Source: Rhodobacteraceae bacterium Alg231-04
GTDB lineage: Bacteria; Pseudomonadota; Alphaproteobacteria; Rhodobacterales; Rhodobacteraceae
Length of the DNA: 64,000 nucleotides
Direction of reading: 5' to 3'
NCBI GenBank assembly: GCA_900143635.1
Contig: FREY01000001.1
Span: forward strand, 11 to 64,010
The notes beneath the pieces were generated by a model. It was given only the letters and a program-made list of their open reading frames with translations, was not told the DNA's origin and searched no databases. The position numbers were made by a program, and so were the translations under genes. Numbering within the stretch: the first letter of the stretch is position 1; each line of letters begins with the position of its first letter. Below, one piece after another: positions 54,391 to 63,664 of the stretch.

Positions 54391-56898
54391 ATGAAAACCC
54401 AAGTCAAAGCCCTTGTTGTCGGCGGCGGTGCCGTCGGCACGTCCATCGCTTACCACCTTGCCAAAGCAGGCTGGGACGATGTTATGCTGATCGAGCGCGA
54501 CGAGTTGACCTCCGGCTCAACCTGGCACGCTGCCGGCTTGTTGCCGCTGTTCAACATGTCCTATGCGACAACCCATATTCACAAATACTCGGTCGATTTC
54601 TACAAGCAGCTGGAAGCCGAAACCGGCCTCAACGCGGGTTTCGCCGTGGTCGGCAACCTGCGCATGGCGCAGACGGACGAGCGTATGGACGAATATATGC
54701 TCTATGCCTCGACCGCGGAAACCTGCGACGTGGCCTATGAATGGCTGACCCCGGACCAGATCAAGGAACGCTGGCCGCTGATCGAAACCGGCGACCTGAA
54801 AGGCGCGATCTACCACACCGAAGACGGCTATATTAACCCGGCCGACGTGACCATGGCGATGGCCAAGGGTGCGCGCCAGCGCGGTGTCGATATCGTGCGC
54901 AAGATGCAGGCAGATTCTTTCCACTGGACCGGCACCCACTGGGAAGTCACCTGCACCAAGATGGTGGAAAAGGGTGGCAACCTTGTTCCCGGCGATGAAC
55001 AGGTCGTCATCACGGCTGAACATGTTGTCACTGCCTCAGGCAACCATGCGCAGCGCACCGCCAAGATGCTGGGCATCAAGATGCCGGCCGTCCCGGTTGA
55101 GCACACGTTCATTGTCATGGATCAGGACCCCGAGCTGGTCAAATGGCGCGAAGCGGGTAACCCTGAGCACCCTGTTGTGCGCGACGCCGACAATGAATCC
55201 TATGCCCGCGAAGAACGCGGCGGCTGGATCCTCGGCATCTATGAACGTGACGCGCCAGCGCGGTTTGAGCATGGCGTGCCGGACAGCTTCCGCGCGGATC
55301 TCTTCCCGCTGGATCTGGACCGGATTGCCGAACAGTATATGGCGATGACCGAACGGGTGCCCTCCTGCGCCGAGTCTGGCCTGAAGGACGATTTCAACGG
55401 CCCGATCTGCTACACGCCGGACGGCAACCCGCTGGTTGGCCCCGCTCCCGGCCTGCGCAACATGTGGCTCGCCGAAGGTTTCTCCTTCGGGATTACGGCG
55501 GCTGGCGGTACCGGCTACTATCTGGCGCAGATGATGGTCGACGGCGAAGCCGAGATCGACATGGCGTCGCTGGATCCCAAGCGCTACAGCCAGAACTGGA
55601 TGACCACCGAATTTGCAGCTCGCAAGAACGAAGAATGCTACGAGCACGTCTACATCCTGCATCACCCGGACGAAGAACGCCCCGCCGCGCGCCCCTTGCG
55701 TACTGCTCCGGCGTTTGACCGTCAGAAAGCACGCGGTGCGCAGTTTGGTTGGGTCAACGGTTGGGAACGCCCCAACTACTTTGGCCCCGTTGATGCACCT
55801 GAAAACTTCGACCATGACGCGCGCTCCTTCCGCCGTGGTGGCTGGTGGCAGCACGCAGTGGACGAAGCCAAGGCGATCCGCGAAGGCGTGGGTCTGGTGG
55901 ATGCAACCGCCTTTACCAAACATGTCGTAAAGGGCCCCGGTGCGACACAGTTCCTAGACTGGTTTACCTGCAACAAACTGCCGAAAGTGGGCCGCATCAA
56001 CCTGACCTATGCGCTGACCTCGGCGGGCACCACCCGCACCGAATACACCATCGTGCGCAACGGCGAGAACAACTACTACCTCGTTTCCGCCGGCGCCTGG
56101 ACCGAATATGACGCCGATTTCCTGCGCAAGGCCGCAGAGGACAAGATGGAAGAGTTCGGCTACATCGAGATCCAGGATGTCACCAGCCAGTGGGGCGTTT
56201 TCGCCATCGCCGGTCCGAAGTCGCGTGATGTGCTGAAAGAGGTGATCGTTGACGCGGATCCCGAAACCGCGCTGACTAACAAGCGCTTCCCGTGGCTGTC
56301 GGCCCGTCAAATCGAACTGGGCATGTGCCCGGTCAATGCGATCCGTGTGGCCTATACCGGGGAGCTGGGCTGGGAGCTGCACCACCCGATCGAGATGCAG
56401 AACTACCTGTTCGACCTGTTGGAAAAAGCCGGTGAAAAACATGGTATGAAACTGGTCGGCGCCCGCGCCCAGAACTGGCTGCGTCAGGAAAAATCCTACC
56501 GCGCCTTCGGCAACGAGCTGGGCCGCGACGCCAACCCGCTGGAAGCAGACCTGCCGCGCTTTGTTGATCTGGAGAAAGATTTCCACGGCAAGGACGCAAT
56601 GGTCGAAACCGGTGTGCGGGTGAAATGTTGCACCCTGCTGATCGACGGGCCGGAAGACGCCGATCCCTGGGGCCGCGAGGTTCTCTATACTCCGGAAGGA
56701 GAGCGTGTCGGTCGCCTGACCTCGGGTGGTTATTCGGTAGCCTTTGAGAAGAGCATCGGCATGGGCTACGTGAAGCCGGAATTGGCCGTGGAAGGCACCA
56801 AGCTGAAGGTCAAACTGCAGGACAAACTGTGGGATGCGGTCGTCACCTGCGACAGCCCCTATGACCCGAAGAACGAAACCATCCGCAAGAACGGCTAA
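54391..56898 (+). CDS. GcvT-fused FAD dehydrogenase, dimethylglycine/sarcosine dehydrogenase type
   Basis: An 835-residue fusion: N-terminal DAO-type FAD domain (GGGAVGTSIAYHLAK at about 11-25; the GSTWHAAGL segment for covalent FAD attachment), an FAO middle (about 380-440) and a C-terminal GcvT tetrahydrofolate domain (about 440-830). It oxidatively demethylates N-methylglycines and moves the one-carbon unit to folate. Long for the family and complete. Likely part of betaine/choline-derived methyl metabolism; the exact substrate is not set by context. Confidence 0.9.
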   Translation: MKTQVKALVVGGGAVGTSIAYHLAKAGWDDVMLIERDELTSGSTWHAAGLLPLFNMSYATTHIHKYSVDFYKQLEAETGLNAGFAVVGNLRMAQTDERMDEYMLYASTAETCDVAYEWLTPDQIKERWPLIETGDLKGAIYHTEDGYINPADVTMAMAKGARQRGVDIVRKMQADSFHWTGTHWEVTCTKMVEKGGNLVPGDEQVVITAEHVVTASGNHAQRTAKMLGIKMPAVPVEHTFIVMDQDPELVKWREAGNPEHPVVRDADNESYAREERGGWILGIYERDAPARFEHGVPDSFRADLFPLDLDRIAEQYMAMTERVPSCAESGLKDDFNGPICYTPDGNPLVGPAPGLRNMWLAEGFSFGITAAGGTGYYLAQMMVDGEAEIDMASLDPKRYSQNWMTTEFAARKNEECYEHVYILHHPDEERPAARPLRTAPAFDRQKARGAQFGWVNGWERPNYFGPVDAPENFDHDARSFRRGGWWQHAVDEAKAIREGVGLVDATAFTKHVVKGPGATQFLDWFTCNKLPKVGRINLTYALTSAGTTRTEYTIVRNGENNYYLVSAGAWTEYDADFLRKAAEDKMEEFGYIEIQDVTSQWGVFAIAGPKSRDVLKEVIVDADPETALTNKRFPWLSARQIELGMCPVNAIRVAYTGELGWELHHPIEMQNYLFDLLEKAGEKHGMKLVGARAQNWLRQEKSYRAFGNELGRDANPLEADLPRFVDLEKDFHGKDAMVETGVRVKCCTLLIDGPEDADPWGREVLYTPEGERVGRLTSGGYSVAFEKSIGMGYVKPELAVEGTKLKVKLQDKLWDAVVTCDSPYDPKNETIRKNG

Positions 56899-56925
56899 CG
56901 CCGCTTTCTGCATTGGTCGAAATAG

Positions 56926-56956
56926 AAATGCCCCGGAGGACCTCCGGGGCATTTTT
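56926..56956 (+). terminator. Intrinsic terminator after the dimethylglycine dehydrogenase-like gene
   Basis: A long GC-rich stem (ATGCCCCGGAGG pairing with CCTCCGGGGCAT) with a tight loop, followed by TTTTT on the + strand. It lies 28 bases after the stop codon, a classic rho-independent arrangement. The next gene is convergent, and A-rich flanking lets it work on the other strand too. Confidence 0.9.
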
Positions 56957-57001
56957 GTCTGGTCAGACCTCTGACAGAAAATCCTCAGGGGTGCTGCCCG
57001 A

Positions 57002-57421
57002 TCAGGAGCCCGTTTCGTAGATCCGGTCGATGCGGATCATGCCGTCACCATCCTTGTCCAGACTGAGCACGATGCGTTCGCTGATTGCGCGGAACTCTTC
57101 TGCGGTGACAAACCCGTCAGCGTTCTTGTCAGCAAAGGTAAAAGCATCCACCTGACCGCGCTGCGGTTCACTGTCCGGGATGCCAAACCGGGCCCGGATG
57201 GCCGCCATCATGGCCCCATGCTCTGCCTCGCTCAGGGCGCCGTCCTGATCCAGATCCGCCGCATAGAAGGCGGGCATACGGCTGGCGATTGCCCCTTCGA
57301 TGGTGACCAGCCCGTCGCCGTCAAAGTCGAGACCGGCAAGGGCCTCTTTCGGATCAGCAGTTGCAGAGCCTGCCAAGAGCGCGATCAGTGCAGCCGTGGC
57401 GATGGAATAAGTCTTGTTCAC
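57002..57421 (-). CDS. Exported EF-hand calcium-binding protein
   Basis: A 139-residue protein with a Sec signal (about 1-21) and four EF-hand-like loops at about 32-43, 56-67, 98-109 and 122-133. The middle two have canonical Asp-x-Asp/Asn-x-Asp-Gly starts and Glu at position 12; the outer two have Gly and Arg there, so their calcium affinity is doubtful. The start is a GTG at 57421 with a weak AAGGACG site. It is convergent with the dehydrogenase gene and divergent from the PafA-like gene. Confidence 0.82.
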   Translation of the reverse strand: MNKTYSIATAALIALLAGSATADPKEALAGLDFDGDGLVTIEGAIASRMPAFYAADLDQDGALSEAEHGAMMAAIRARFGIPDSEPQRGQVDAFTFADKNADGFVTAEEFRAISERIVLSLDKDGDGMIRIDRIYETGS

Positions 57422-57628
57422 TCAATAACGTCCTTCTTTCCGCCACGCCCTTTGATTGGCTACAGGCGGTATGTCTTTGACGTTAGATGGGTATCTGCGA
57501 GGAGAGGTTCCACCGGGTCCGGACAGATCGGCGAATTCTTGCCGGATGCGCTCTGCACTTGTCTGACTGCACGGCGCTGGTTAGCGTCAATCAGAATTGC
57601 TTAGTTTCCAGACACTGGAGTTTGAATA

Positions 57629-59308
57629 ATGCGCTCTTTTTTGTTGTCCCCAATAGTTGCTCTTCTTGCCATATCGGCCGCTGCCACTGCGCAGGAACGT
57701 CCAAAACTGGTCTTGCAGATCACCGTCGACCAGCTGCGCGGCGATCTGATCCAGCGCTATGGTGCCGGTCTGGCCGAAGGCGGATTTAACCGGCTGCTGA
57801 ATGGCGGGGCAGTTTTTGCCGATGCCCATCACCCTCATGCCAACACGGAAACCATCGTTGGCCACACAACGCTTGCCACAGGGGCGGTGCCCGCCGTGCA
57901 TGGGATGGTCGCCAACCTTTGGTTCGACAGGGTGGCCGGGACCCAGTTCTACAATGTGCAGGATGCCGAGTTCCCGCTGGTTGGCGCATCGGGTGTCGAT
58001 GCGGACAGCGAGGTCGACCCCACCCAGAGGGCCGCAACCACAGATGGGCGGTCGCCGCGCAATATCTTGTCTTCGACAATTTCGGATGAGGTGGCGTTGC
58101 ATTTCGGGCCAAATGCGCGAATTTTCGGCGTGTCCGTCAAAGATCGCGGAGCCATCTCCATGGCCGGCCATGCTGGGCAGGCCTATTGGTTCTCAAAATC
58201 CGAGGGGCGCTTTGTCACTTCTACCTTCTACCGCGCGGACTATCCTGACTGGGTCGACCGTTGGCACGATAAGGACCTGACCGCCTCTTATGCCGGGAAA
58301 TCCTGGGAACTGTCTGGCCCCGCCAGCACTTATCAGTTCGAACACCGCGATGATCAGCCGTGGGAGACAGATTTCCCCGGCTTCGGCAGAACCTTCCCGC
58401 ATGACTGGGGCACGGCGGATGACAAATACTACACCACACGGCTTACGCTTAGCCCGGCCGGGGATGAGCTGACAGTTGATTTCACCAAGGCCCTGATCGA
58501 CGCCGAGGGGCTGGGTGCGGACAGCGTGCCGGATTACCTGTCGGTCAGCCTGTCATCGACCGATTATGTTGGCCACATCTTCGGCCCCTCCAGTCTGGAA
58601 GCAGAGGACAATCTGCGTCGGCTGGATGCAACCCTTGCCGACCTGCTGGATCATGTGGACGCAAACATCGGCCTTGAGAACACTTTGGTTGTGCTGTCTG
58701 CCGACCACGGCGCACCGGAACATCCCGGCTATCTGGCGACCCTCGGTATCGCTGCGGGCACATTCGTGTTCGAGCCACAGGACACAGCACCAGGGATGAC
58801 GCGGCTGAAGGAAAAATTTGGATCCAGCTGGGGGTTGATCCGCAATTTCTCCAACCCCTATCTCTACCTCGATCATGCGCTGATTGGTGAAATGGGGCTG
58901 GATACGGCTGAGGTTGAGGCTGTTTTGGCCGAAGAGCTAGAGCGACTGCCGGGCATTGCGCTAGCGGTGTCCAGCACTGCGCTGAGGGCCGGTGCCGTCG
59001 CGCCGGGACCGGTGACAGACAGGGTGCTGGCAAACTTTCACAAAGACCGGTCAGGCGATATCTATGTGGTGTTTGAACCGCATTGGTTTGTGGCGGATTT
59101 TGACGGGCTGACGGTGGCTTCGGCCCATGGGTCACCCTGGACTTACGATACCCATGTGCCACTGATTTTCATGGGGCCGGGAGTTGCGCCTGCGCGCATC
59201 CTGCGACGGGTGGAAACCATTGATGCGGCCCCAACAATCGCGGCCTATCTGGGCACCAAGCCCCCCAGCGGTGCCTTTGGCAGGCCGCTGGAGGAGGTTT
59301 TTGACTAG
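57629..59308 (+). CDS. PafA-like alkaline phosphatase superfamily phosphodiesterase/phosphatase
   Basis: A 559-residue exported enzyme of the alkaline phosphatase fold: Sec signal (about 1-21), the DQLRGDLIQRYG metal segment, the nucleophile Thr in NTETIVGHTTLATG, and late metal ligands in LSADHGAPEHPG and SAHGSPWTYDTH. This set matches the PafA/NPP-like class, phosphate-irrepressible phosphomonoesterases or nucleotide phosphodiesterases with Thr as nucleophile. The ATG follows CTGGAG. Phosphate scavenging in the periplasm is the likely role. Confidence 0.87.
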   Translation: MRSFLLSPIVALLAISAAATAQERPKLVLQITVDQLRGDLIQRYGAGLAEGGFNRLLNGGAVFADAHHPHANTETIVGHTTLATGAVPAVHGMVANLWFDRVAGTQFYNVQDAEFPLVGASGVDADSEVDPTQRAATTDGRSPRNILSSTISDEVALHFGPNARIFGVSVKDRGAISMAGHAGQAYWFSKSEGRFVTSTFYRADYPDWVDRWHDKDLTASYAGKSWELSGPASTYQFEHRDDQPWETDFPGFGRTFPHDWGTADDKYYTTRLTLSPAGDELTVDFTKALIDAEGLGADSVPDYLSVSLSSTDYVGHIFGPSSLEAEDNLRRLDATLADLLDHVDANIGLENTLVVLSADHGAPEHPGYLATLGIAAGTFVFEPQDTAPGMTRLKEKFGSSWGLIRNFSNPYLYLDHALIGEMGLDTAEVEAVLAEELERLPGIALAVSSTALRAGAVAPGPVTDRVLANFHKDRSGDIYVVFEPHWFVADFDGLTVASAHGSPWTYDTHVPLIFMGPGVAPARILRRVETIDAAPTIAAYLGTKPPSGAFGRPLEEVFD

Positions 59309-59311
59309 GAC

Positions 59312-59902
59312 TTAGCTTTCTGCGGTCTCGTTCAGCTCCATATGGCCACCGCCGCGGTTCAGCACCCGGCGCAGCATCGGTTCAAAGAACTCCAGCGGCT
59401 TGGTCGGGTAATCGGGGTCAAAGGCCTTCTGGTCGTATTCATGGCAGAAATAGCGGCAGTCCTCCCAATAGGGGCTGTCACGGTACTTGTCGCGCGCATT
59501 GCGGTCGCCGCCCAGATGATGGTTGTAGTACCAGCCCTGAAACACGCAGTGGTGTTTCATGATCCAATAGGTCTTTTCGCTGACATAGGGTTTTAGCATC
59601 GCGGCTGACAGCTCCCCATGATTGTAGGGCGACAGGATATCGCCGATGTCATGGACCAGCGCGGCAATGATCAGCTCTTCGTCGGCACCGTCTGCATGGG
59701 CGCGGGTGGCGGCCTGCAGGCAGTGCTGGTAGCGGTTCACAGGATAGGGGGTCCAGTCCTCATCCAGCGATTTGACCGCATCGAGAATGCGTTCTGGCAG
59801 CGCGGCATTATAGGCCTCCTCATAGTCCATCACGGCGTCCCAGTCGGCCTTGGTGGCCTCCTCAAAACTGGTCCATGTGGGTTTGTGGTTTTTGTCGAGC
59901 AT
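59312..59902 (-). CDS. HD-domain protein, PhnZ/TmpB-like putative mixed-valence diiron oxygenase
   Basis: A 196-residue HD-domain protein with an oxygenase-like metal set: Gln/His at 59-60 (YQHCLQAA), the HD pair His84-Asp85 (VHDIGD), and His117-118 and a late Asp in YDQKAFDPDYPTKPL. This layout resembles PhnZ, which cleaves 2-amino-1-hydroxyethylphosphonate, and TmpB, more than a nucleotide phosphohydrolase. An oxygenase is likely but the substrate is unproven. It ends 3 bases from the PafA-like gene, on the other strand, and is divergent from a broken LysR gene. Confidence 0.7.
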   Translation of the reverse strand: MLDKNHKPTWTSFEEATKADWDAVMDYEEAYNAALPERILDAVKSLDEDWTPYPVNRYQHCLQAATRAHADGADEELIIAALVHDIGDILSPYNHGELSAAMLKPYVSEKTYWIMKHHCVFQGWYYNHHLGGDRNARDKYRDSPYWEDCRYFCHEYDQKAFDPDYPTKPLEFFEPMLRRVLNRGGGHMELNETAES

Positions 59903-60000
59903 GGCGCGGTCTCCGGTGTTTGCTACCCGGACGATAGCGGCGCTGGAGCGATCAGGAAAATGAATTGATTATATCAGTGTGATCAAGAATAGTTTTCGCT

Positions 60001-60858
60001 ATGCAGATGAATGCCCTTCACACCTTTTTGTAGATTGCCCGCCACGGCAGCTTTCACGCCGCTGCTGGAGAGCTGCATGTGACCCAGACGGCAGTGAGCG
60101 CTCGGATCAAAGCGCTTGAGGCGGCGCTGTCCGTGTCCTTGTTCGAGCGAGGCCCATCCGGGGCGCGGCTGTCAGCGGCCGGCCGGCAGTTTCAGCCTCA
60201 TGCGGAACAAATGGTACGGACATGGGATTATGCGGCGGCAGGCCTGTCCGGCGGTGGTGCGGATCAGCTGGCGCTGCGGCTTGGCGCGCAGCTGTCGGTT
60301 TGGGACAGGCTGCTGGTGGATGTCGCTGTCTGGCTGGAGCGCGAACAGGGCAAGCTGCCTTTCACCCTCAACTATGACCATGGATTGAACATGGCCGAAG
60401 CGGTGGAACAGCGGCTGCTGGACATGGCCATCGTGAGCGAGGTGCCCCGTGCAACCCGTCTCGGCGTCTGCGATCTGGCCCCGGATCGCCTGATCCTGAT
60501 CTCGACCGAACAGCTGTCACTGGTGGCTGGTGCGGATCTGCCCCTGTTCATCAACCTTGAGTTCGGCGTGGACTATGACGCCCATGTGCAGGCGGTGCTG
60601 CCAAACCGGACGCAGCAGCATATCGTGCTGGGAAACGCCCTGATGGGGCTGCGCTATCTGAAACAACGCGGCGGCATGGGATATTTTCCGGTGTCTATGG
60701 TCAGTCAGGATCTGGCTGACGGCATCCTGTACGCTGTGAACGGCGCGCCTGATCTGTCTCTGACCTGCAAGGTTTTGTATCTTTTAGATAATCCCGCCTT
60801 ACCGCAGATCCAAGAGGTTCTGCGCGGCATGCGATTGCTGCGCGCAGAACAGGGATAG
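60001..60858 (+). pseudogene. LysR regulator interrupted by an in-frame amber codon
   Basis: The frame from the ATG at 60001 reads MNALHTFL, then TAG at 60031-60033, then IARHGSFHAAAGELHVTQTAVSARI, an intact LysR helix-turn-helix across the stop. The effector domain continues cleanly to the TAG stop at 60858. CAG to TAG is the simplest single change. Translation could restart at the GTG at 60079, but that would remove most of the first DNA-binding helices. The gap in front of it holds TTGAT-N12-ATCAA at 59965-59986, a possible operator of this regulator. Confidence 0.85.
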
Positions 60859-60878
60859 ACCTTGTTGCCGACTGAGGC

Positions 60879-61214
60879 TTAGGAGGTCAGCTCGTCAAAA
60901 CACTCCAGCGCCTTGGCGGCATACATCATCGACGGGCCACCGCCCATCTGGATGCATACGCCCAGAACATCGGCGATCTCCTCCCGGCTGGCCTGTGCCT
61001 TGATCAGCGCCTCGACATGCAAGGAGATACAAGGCTCGCAGCGGTCGGCAACCGCAATCCCCAATGCCACGAATTCCTTGGTCTTATAGTCCAGTACGCC
61101 GCCTTCTTTCACCGTTTTGCCAAGACCGCCAAAGGCCTTGGCCGTGTCGGGCATGGCACCGTTCAGATTGCGCAGACCTTTGCGGGTTCCGCGAAGTTTT
61201 TCCTGCCAGGACAT
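60879..61214 (-). CDS. Carboxymuconolactone decarboxylase / AhpD-like protein
   Basis: A 111-residue single-domain protein with the AhpD-type redox motif C-E-P-C-x3-H in CEPCISLH and the usual GVLDYKTKEFVALGIAV helix. Relatives are peroxidase helpers or decarboxylases. The start is the ATG at 61214 after AAGGTGAGA; the longer frame to 61352 has no family likeness. It is convergent with the broken LysR gene and may follow the DUF938 gene in one transcript. Confidence 0.85.
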   Translation of the reverse strand: MSWQEKLRGTRKGLRNLNGAMPDTAKAFGGLGKTVKEGGVLDYKTKEFVALGIAVADRCEPCISLHVEALIKAQASREEIADVLGVCIQMGGGPSMMYAAKALECFDELTS

Positions 61215-61287
61215 CGAAGTCTCACCTTTTACAAATTCCATCTTTGGAATGTGTATGTGGCTTGTCGCGGCGTGACTTTGATCCAGA

Positions 61288-61944
61288 TCAGTCAGCCGGT
61301 CTTTCCGCGATAAGGGCGAGGTTATTGGCGGGCAGGGGGGCCTCAGCGACAATGCACAACCCGGCGCTGGTCAGCCAGTCGCGCACATCGGCGATGTCCT
61401 TGTAGCCCATGTCAGGATCAAAGTCGGACAGGGCCCGGTGGAAATTTCGGTCACCTGCGCTGGTCAATTTTTGGTCGCGCATGAATGGCCCGTAGATGAC
61501 AAATCGTCCACCTATGGCAAGCGCTTGCGCGGCTTCTATTATCAATACCCGCGCTTCGGTTTCGCTGATCAGATGCATCAGGTTGGAAAGCAGGATCAAA
61601 TCCGTCGGCGCCTCACCATGGCCCCATCCGGGGGCAGTGGCATCAAGCTGGCGCGCAGGGCGAAGGTTTGGCAGGCCCGCTTCGGCTGCATAGGCGTCGA
61701 TGCTGGCCAGCCTTTGCGGCTGTACCTCGGTGGGTTGCCAGCTGAGCGCAGGAAAACGGGCGGCAAAGCCGAAGACATGCTGTCCGGTTCCGCTGGCCAG
61801 CTCCAGTGCCTGGCCGCATTTCGGGGCAAAGGCCGTCAACACGCCGCAGAGCGGGTCCAGATTGCGCGCAGCAGAAGGGGCAAACAGTTTGCCATCAACG
61901 GCGGTGGCAACAGAGGCCGCACCGGGAACCGATCGCACAGGCAT
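61288..61944 (-). CDS. DUF938 SAM-dependent methyltransferase
   Basis: A 218-residue protein of the DUF938 group with a methyltransferase motif I in ALELASGTGQHVFGFA and the NLMHLISETEA and GPFMRD segments. It is presumed to bind S-adenosylmethionine; no substrate is known. The ATG at 61944 overlaps the stop of the FAD oxidoreductase gene by one base (TGATG), so it is translationally coupled to it. Confidence 0.87.
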   Translation of the reverse strand: MPVRSVPGAASVATAVDGKLFAPSAARNLDPLCGVLTAFAPKCGQALELASGTGQHVFGFAARFPALSWQPTEVQPQRLASIDAYAAEAGLPNLRPARQLDATAPGWGHGEAPTDLILLSNLMHLISETEARVLIIEAAQALAIGGRFVIYGPFMRDQKLTSAGDRNFHRALSDFDPDMGYKDIADVRDWLTSAGLCIVAEAPLPANNLALIAERPAD

Positions 61945-63014
61945 CAGCGCAGCCTGTCCGGTGCCAATGCGGCAACCGTCTTTGGGTCCAGTTCAGGCCG
62001 GCGCCCGGCGGTCAGATCCGCGAGCAGCCGGGCCGCAGCGGGCGCCGTCTGCATGCCATATCCCCCCTGCGCCGCGCACCAGATGAAACTGTCGTCTGCG
62101 GGGTCCGGCCCCAGAACAAGCGCCCCATCCGCAACGAAGCTACGCAACCCGGCCCAGTTGCTTTCCACCCGCGTCACCGGTTCGCTGACCATTTCCTCAT
62201 AGCGGGCCAGCCCTTCTGCCAGCACCATATCATCGGTATAGGCATCCATCGGGGCCATCAGGTCTGCATCAGCCGGAGAGACCAGCAGCTTTCCCGCATC
62301 GGGTTTGGCGTACCAATGTTCGCCAACCCCCATCAGCATTGGCCAGCCGGTAACGTCGTGGCCACCGGGGGCGGGCAGGCGGGCCATTGAGCGGCGTTTG
62401 GGCTGGATGCTGATCGGCGCAACGCCCGCCATTTCGGCGATCTGGTCGACCCAGGCGCCTGCGGCATTGACCAGCCTGTGAGCTGAATAAGTCTGGCCTG
62501 CAGTCTCCACCTCCCAGCCGTTGCCGGTGCGGCGGATCGATGTGACGGGACACCGGGTGCGTATTTCCGCACCATTTGCGCGGGCAGCCTTGGTGAAATC
62601 CTGCAGCATCCGGTCGGCGTCCAGATCCATTGCTTCAGCGTGGTATGCAGCATGTGAAACCCGGTCGGCACGCAATATCGGAACCCTTGCTTGCGCCTCC
62701 GCTGGAGGGATCTCATGCAAGTTCAAATCGGCCAAATCGCGGGCAAACCCATCTTTTTCACCTGGACCGCCCAGCAGCATCAACCCGCGCGGCGACAGGT
62801 AGCCATTGGTGCGGTGATGGGCAGCGCTGGCCCGGTTCAATGCAATGATCGCGGCATTGCCGTAATTCTCCTCGAACATCGCCGCTGACCGGCCCGAGGC
62901 GTGATAGCCAAGGGACTCTTCCATCTCCAGAACGGTCACGCTGCCCAGTTCCGAGAGCCGCGCCGCGGCGCTGATACCGGCAATTCCGCCGCCAATAATC
63001 AGGAAATCACGCAT
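61944..63014 (-). CDS. FAD-dependent amino acid oxidoreductase (DadA/DAO-type)
   Basis: A 356-residue DAO-fold flavoprotein: dinucleotide motif IIGGGIAGISAAARL at the N-terminus, GRSAAMFEENYG, a mid-domain NAAGAWVDQIAEMAG and the C-terminal GYGMQTAPAAARLLAD loop. It probably oxidises a D-amino acid, sarcosine or glycine-like substrate. The ATG at 63014 follows GGAGG. It leads an operon with the DUF938 methyltransferase. Confidence 0.88.
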   Translation of the reverse strand: MRDFLIIGGGIAGISAAARLSELGSVTVLEMEESLGYHASGRSAAMFEENYGNAAIIALNRASAAHHRTNGYLSPRGLMLLGGPGEKDGFARDLADLNLHEIPPAEAQARVPILRADRVSHAAYHAEAMDLDADRMLQDFTKAARANGAEIRTRCPVTSIRRTGNGWEVETAGQTYSAHRLVNAAGAWVDQIAEMAGVAPISIQPKRRSMARLPAPGGHDVTGWPMLMGVGEHWYAKPDAGKLLVSPADADLMAPMDAYTDDMVLAEGLARYEEMVSEPVTRVESNWAGLRSFVADGALVLGPDPADDSFIWCAAQGGYGMQTAPAAARLLADLTAGRRPELDPKTVAALAPDRLR

Positions 63015-63229
63015 CGGATATGTTCCTCCAGTTGTTGCCGGCCCCGGCTGTCTATCACTGTGGGCGCGCCCTTTGGCGGCGACCCGTTGCGCGTCAAACT
63101 CTGAGCATGTCACAGCGACTGGCCGCAGCAAAGCTGTTTTCAAGCGAGAAAACCATTGGCGATCAGGCACCAAAGTGTCACGATGGCAATGAATTCTTGT
63201 AATAATTTCCAGTGTGAGAGGGGGTCCTC

Positions 63230-63661
63230 ATGTCCGCATCCAGCGCCCATCCTATGGCAACGGGGCATATACCGTCATATGTCACCGCTGCGGACGGCAG
63301 CGATTATCTGTTCACATTCATGATCTATTTCACCATTGCTCTGATCTTGCTGATTGGGGTGGCTTATTTTACTCTGCACGCCCTGCCGGAACGTATGGCG
63401 CATGGGAATAATCACCCGCAGTTTCAGCTGGTTGGTATTCTGGCGCTCTTGGCATTGTTCACCCACAACAATGTCTTCTGGATTGGTGCAATCCTTGTCG
63501 CCGGTTTCCAGATACCGGACGTCGCCGCCCCACTGAGGGACATTGCGGGGGCAATCCGCGATCGCAGTAAGCCAAGCGACCCCAGCCCAGATATAACGCC
63601 AGAGCCGACCCCGGCACCATCGCAGGCGCCGCAAACCGTTGTCGCGGCAGAGGAGCACTGA
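63230..63661 (+). CDS. Small membrane protein upstream of a membrane fusion protein
   Basis: A 143-residue protein with two hydrophobic segments (about 27-49 and 66-92) and a Pro-rich charged tail. It starts after a GA-rich SD. It is coupled to the following HlyD-type gene by a 3-base gap, an arrangement like small-membrane-protein plus fusion-protein pairs in other bacteria. No named family was recognised. Confidence 0.72.
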   Translation: MSASSAHPMATGHIPSYVTAADGSDYLFTFMIYFTIALILLIGVAYFTLHALPERMAHGNNHPQFQLVGILALLALFTHNNVFWIGAILVAGFQIPDVAAPLRDIAGAIRDRSKPSDPSPDITPEPTPAPSQAPQTVVAAEEH

Positions 63662-63664
63662 CCG

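Noticed and set aside
123-60033. Two in-frame TAG codons (IS3 remnant and LysR) as possible amber recoding
   Set aside because: Several intact genes here use TAG as a normal stop, such as the adenylate cyclase and the PafA-like gene; the two cases are simpler as point mutations in decaying genes.
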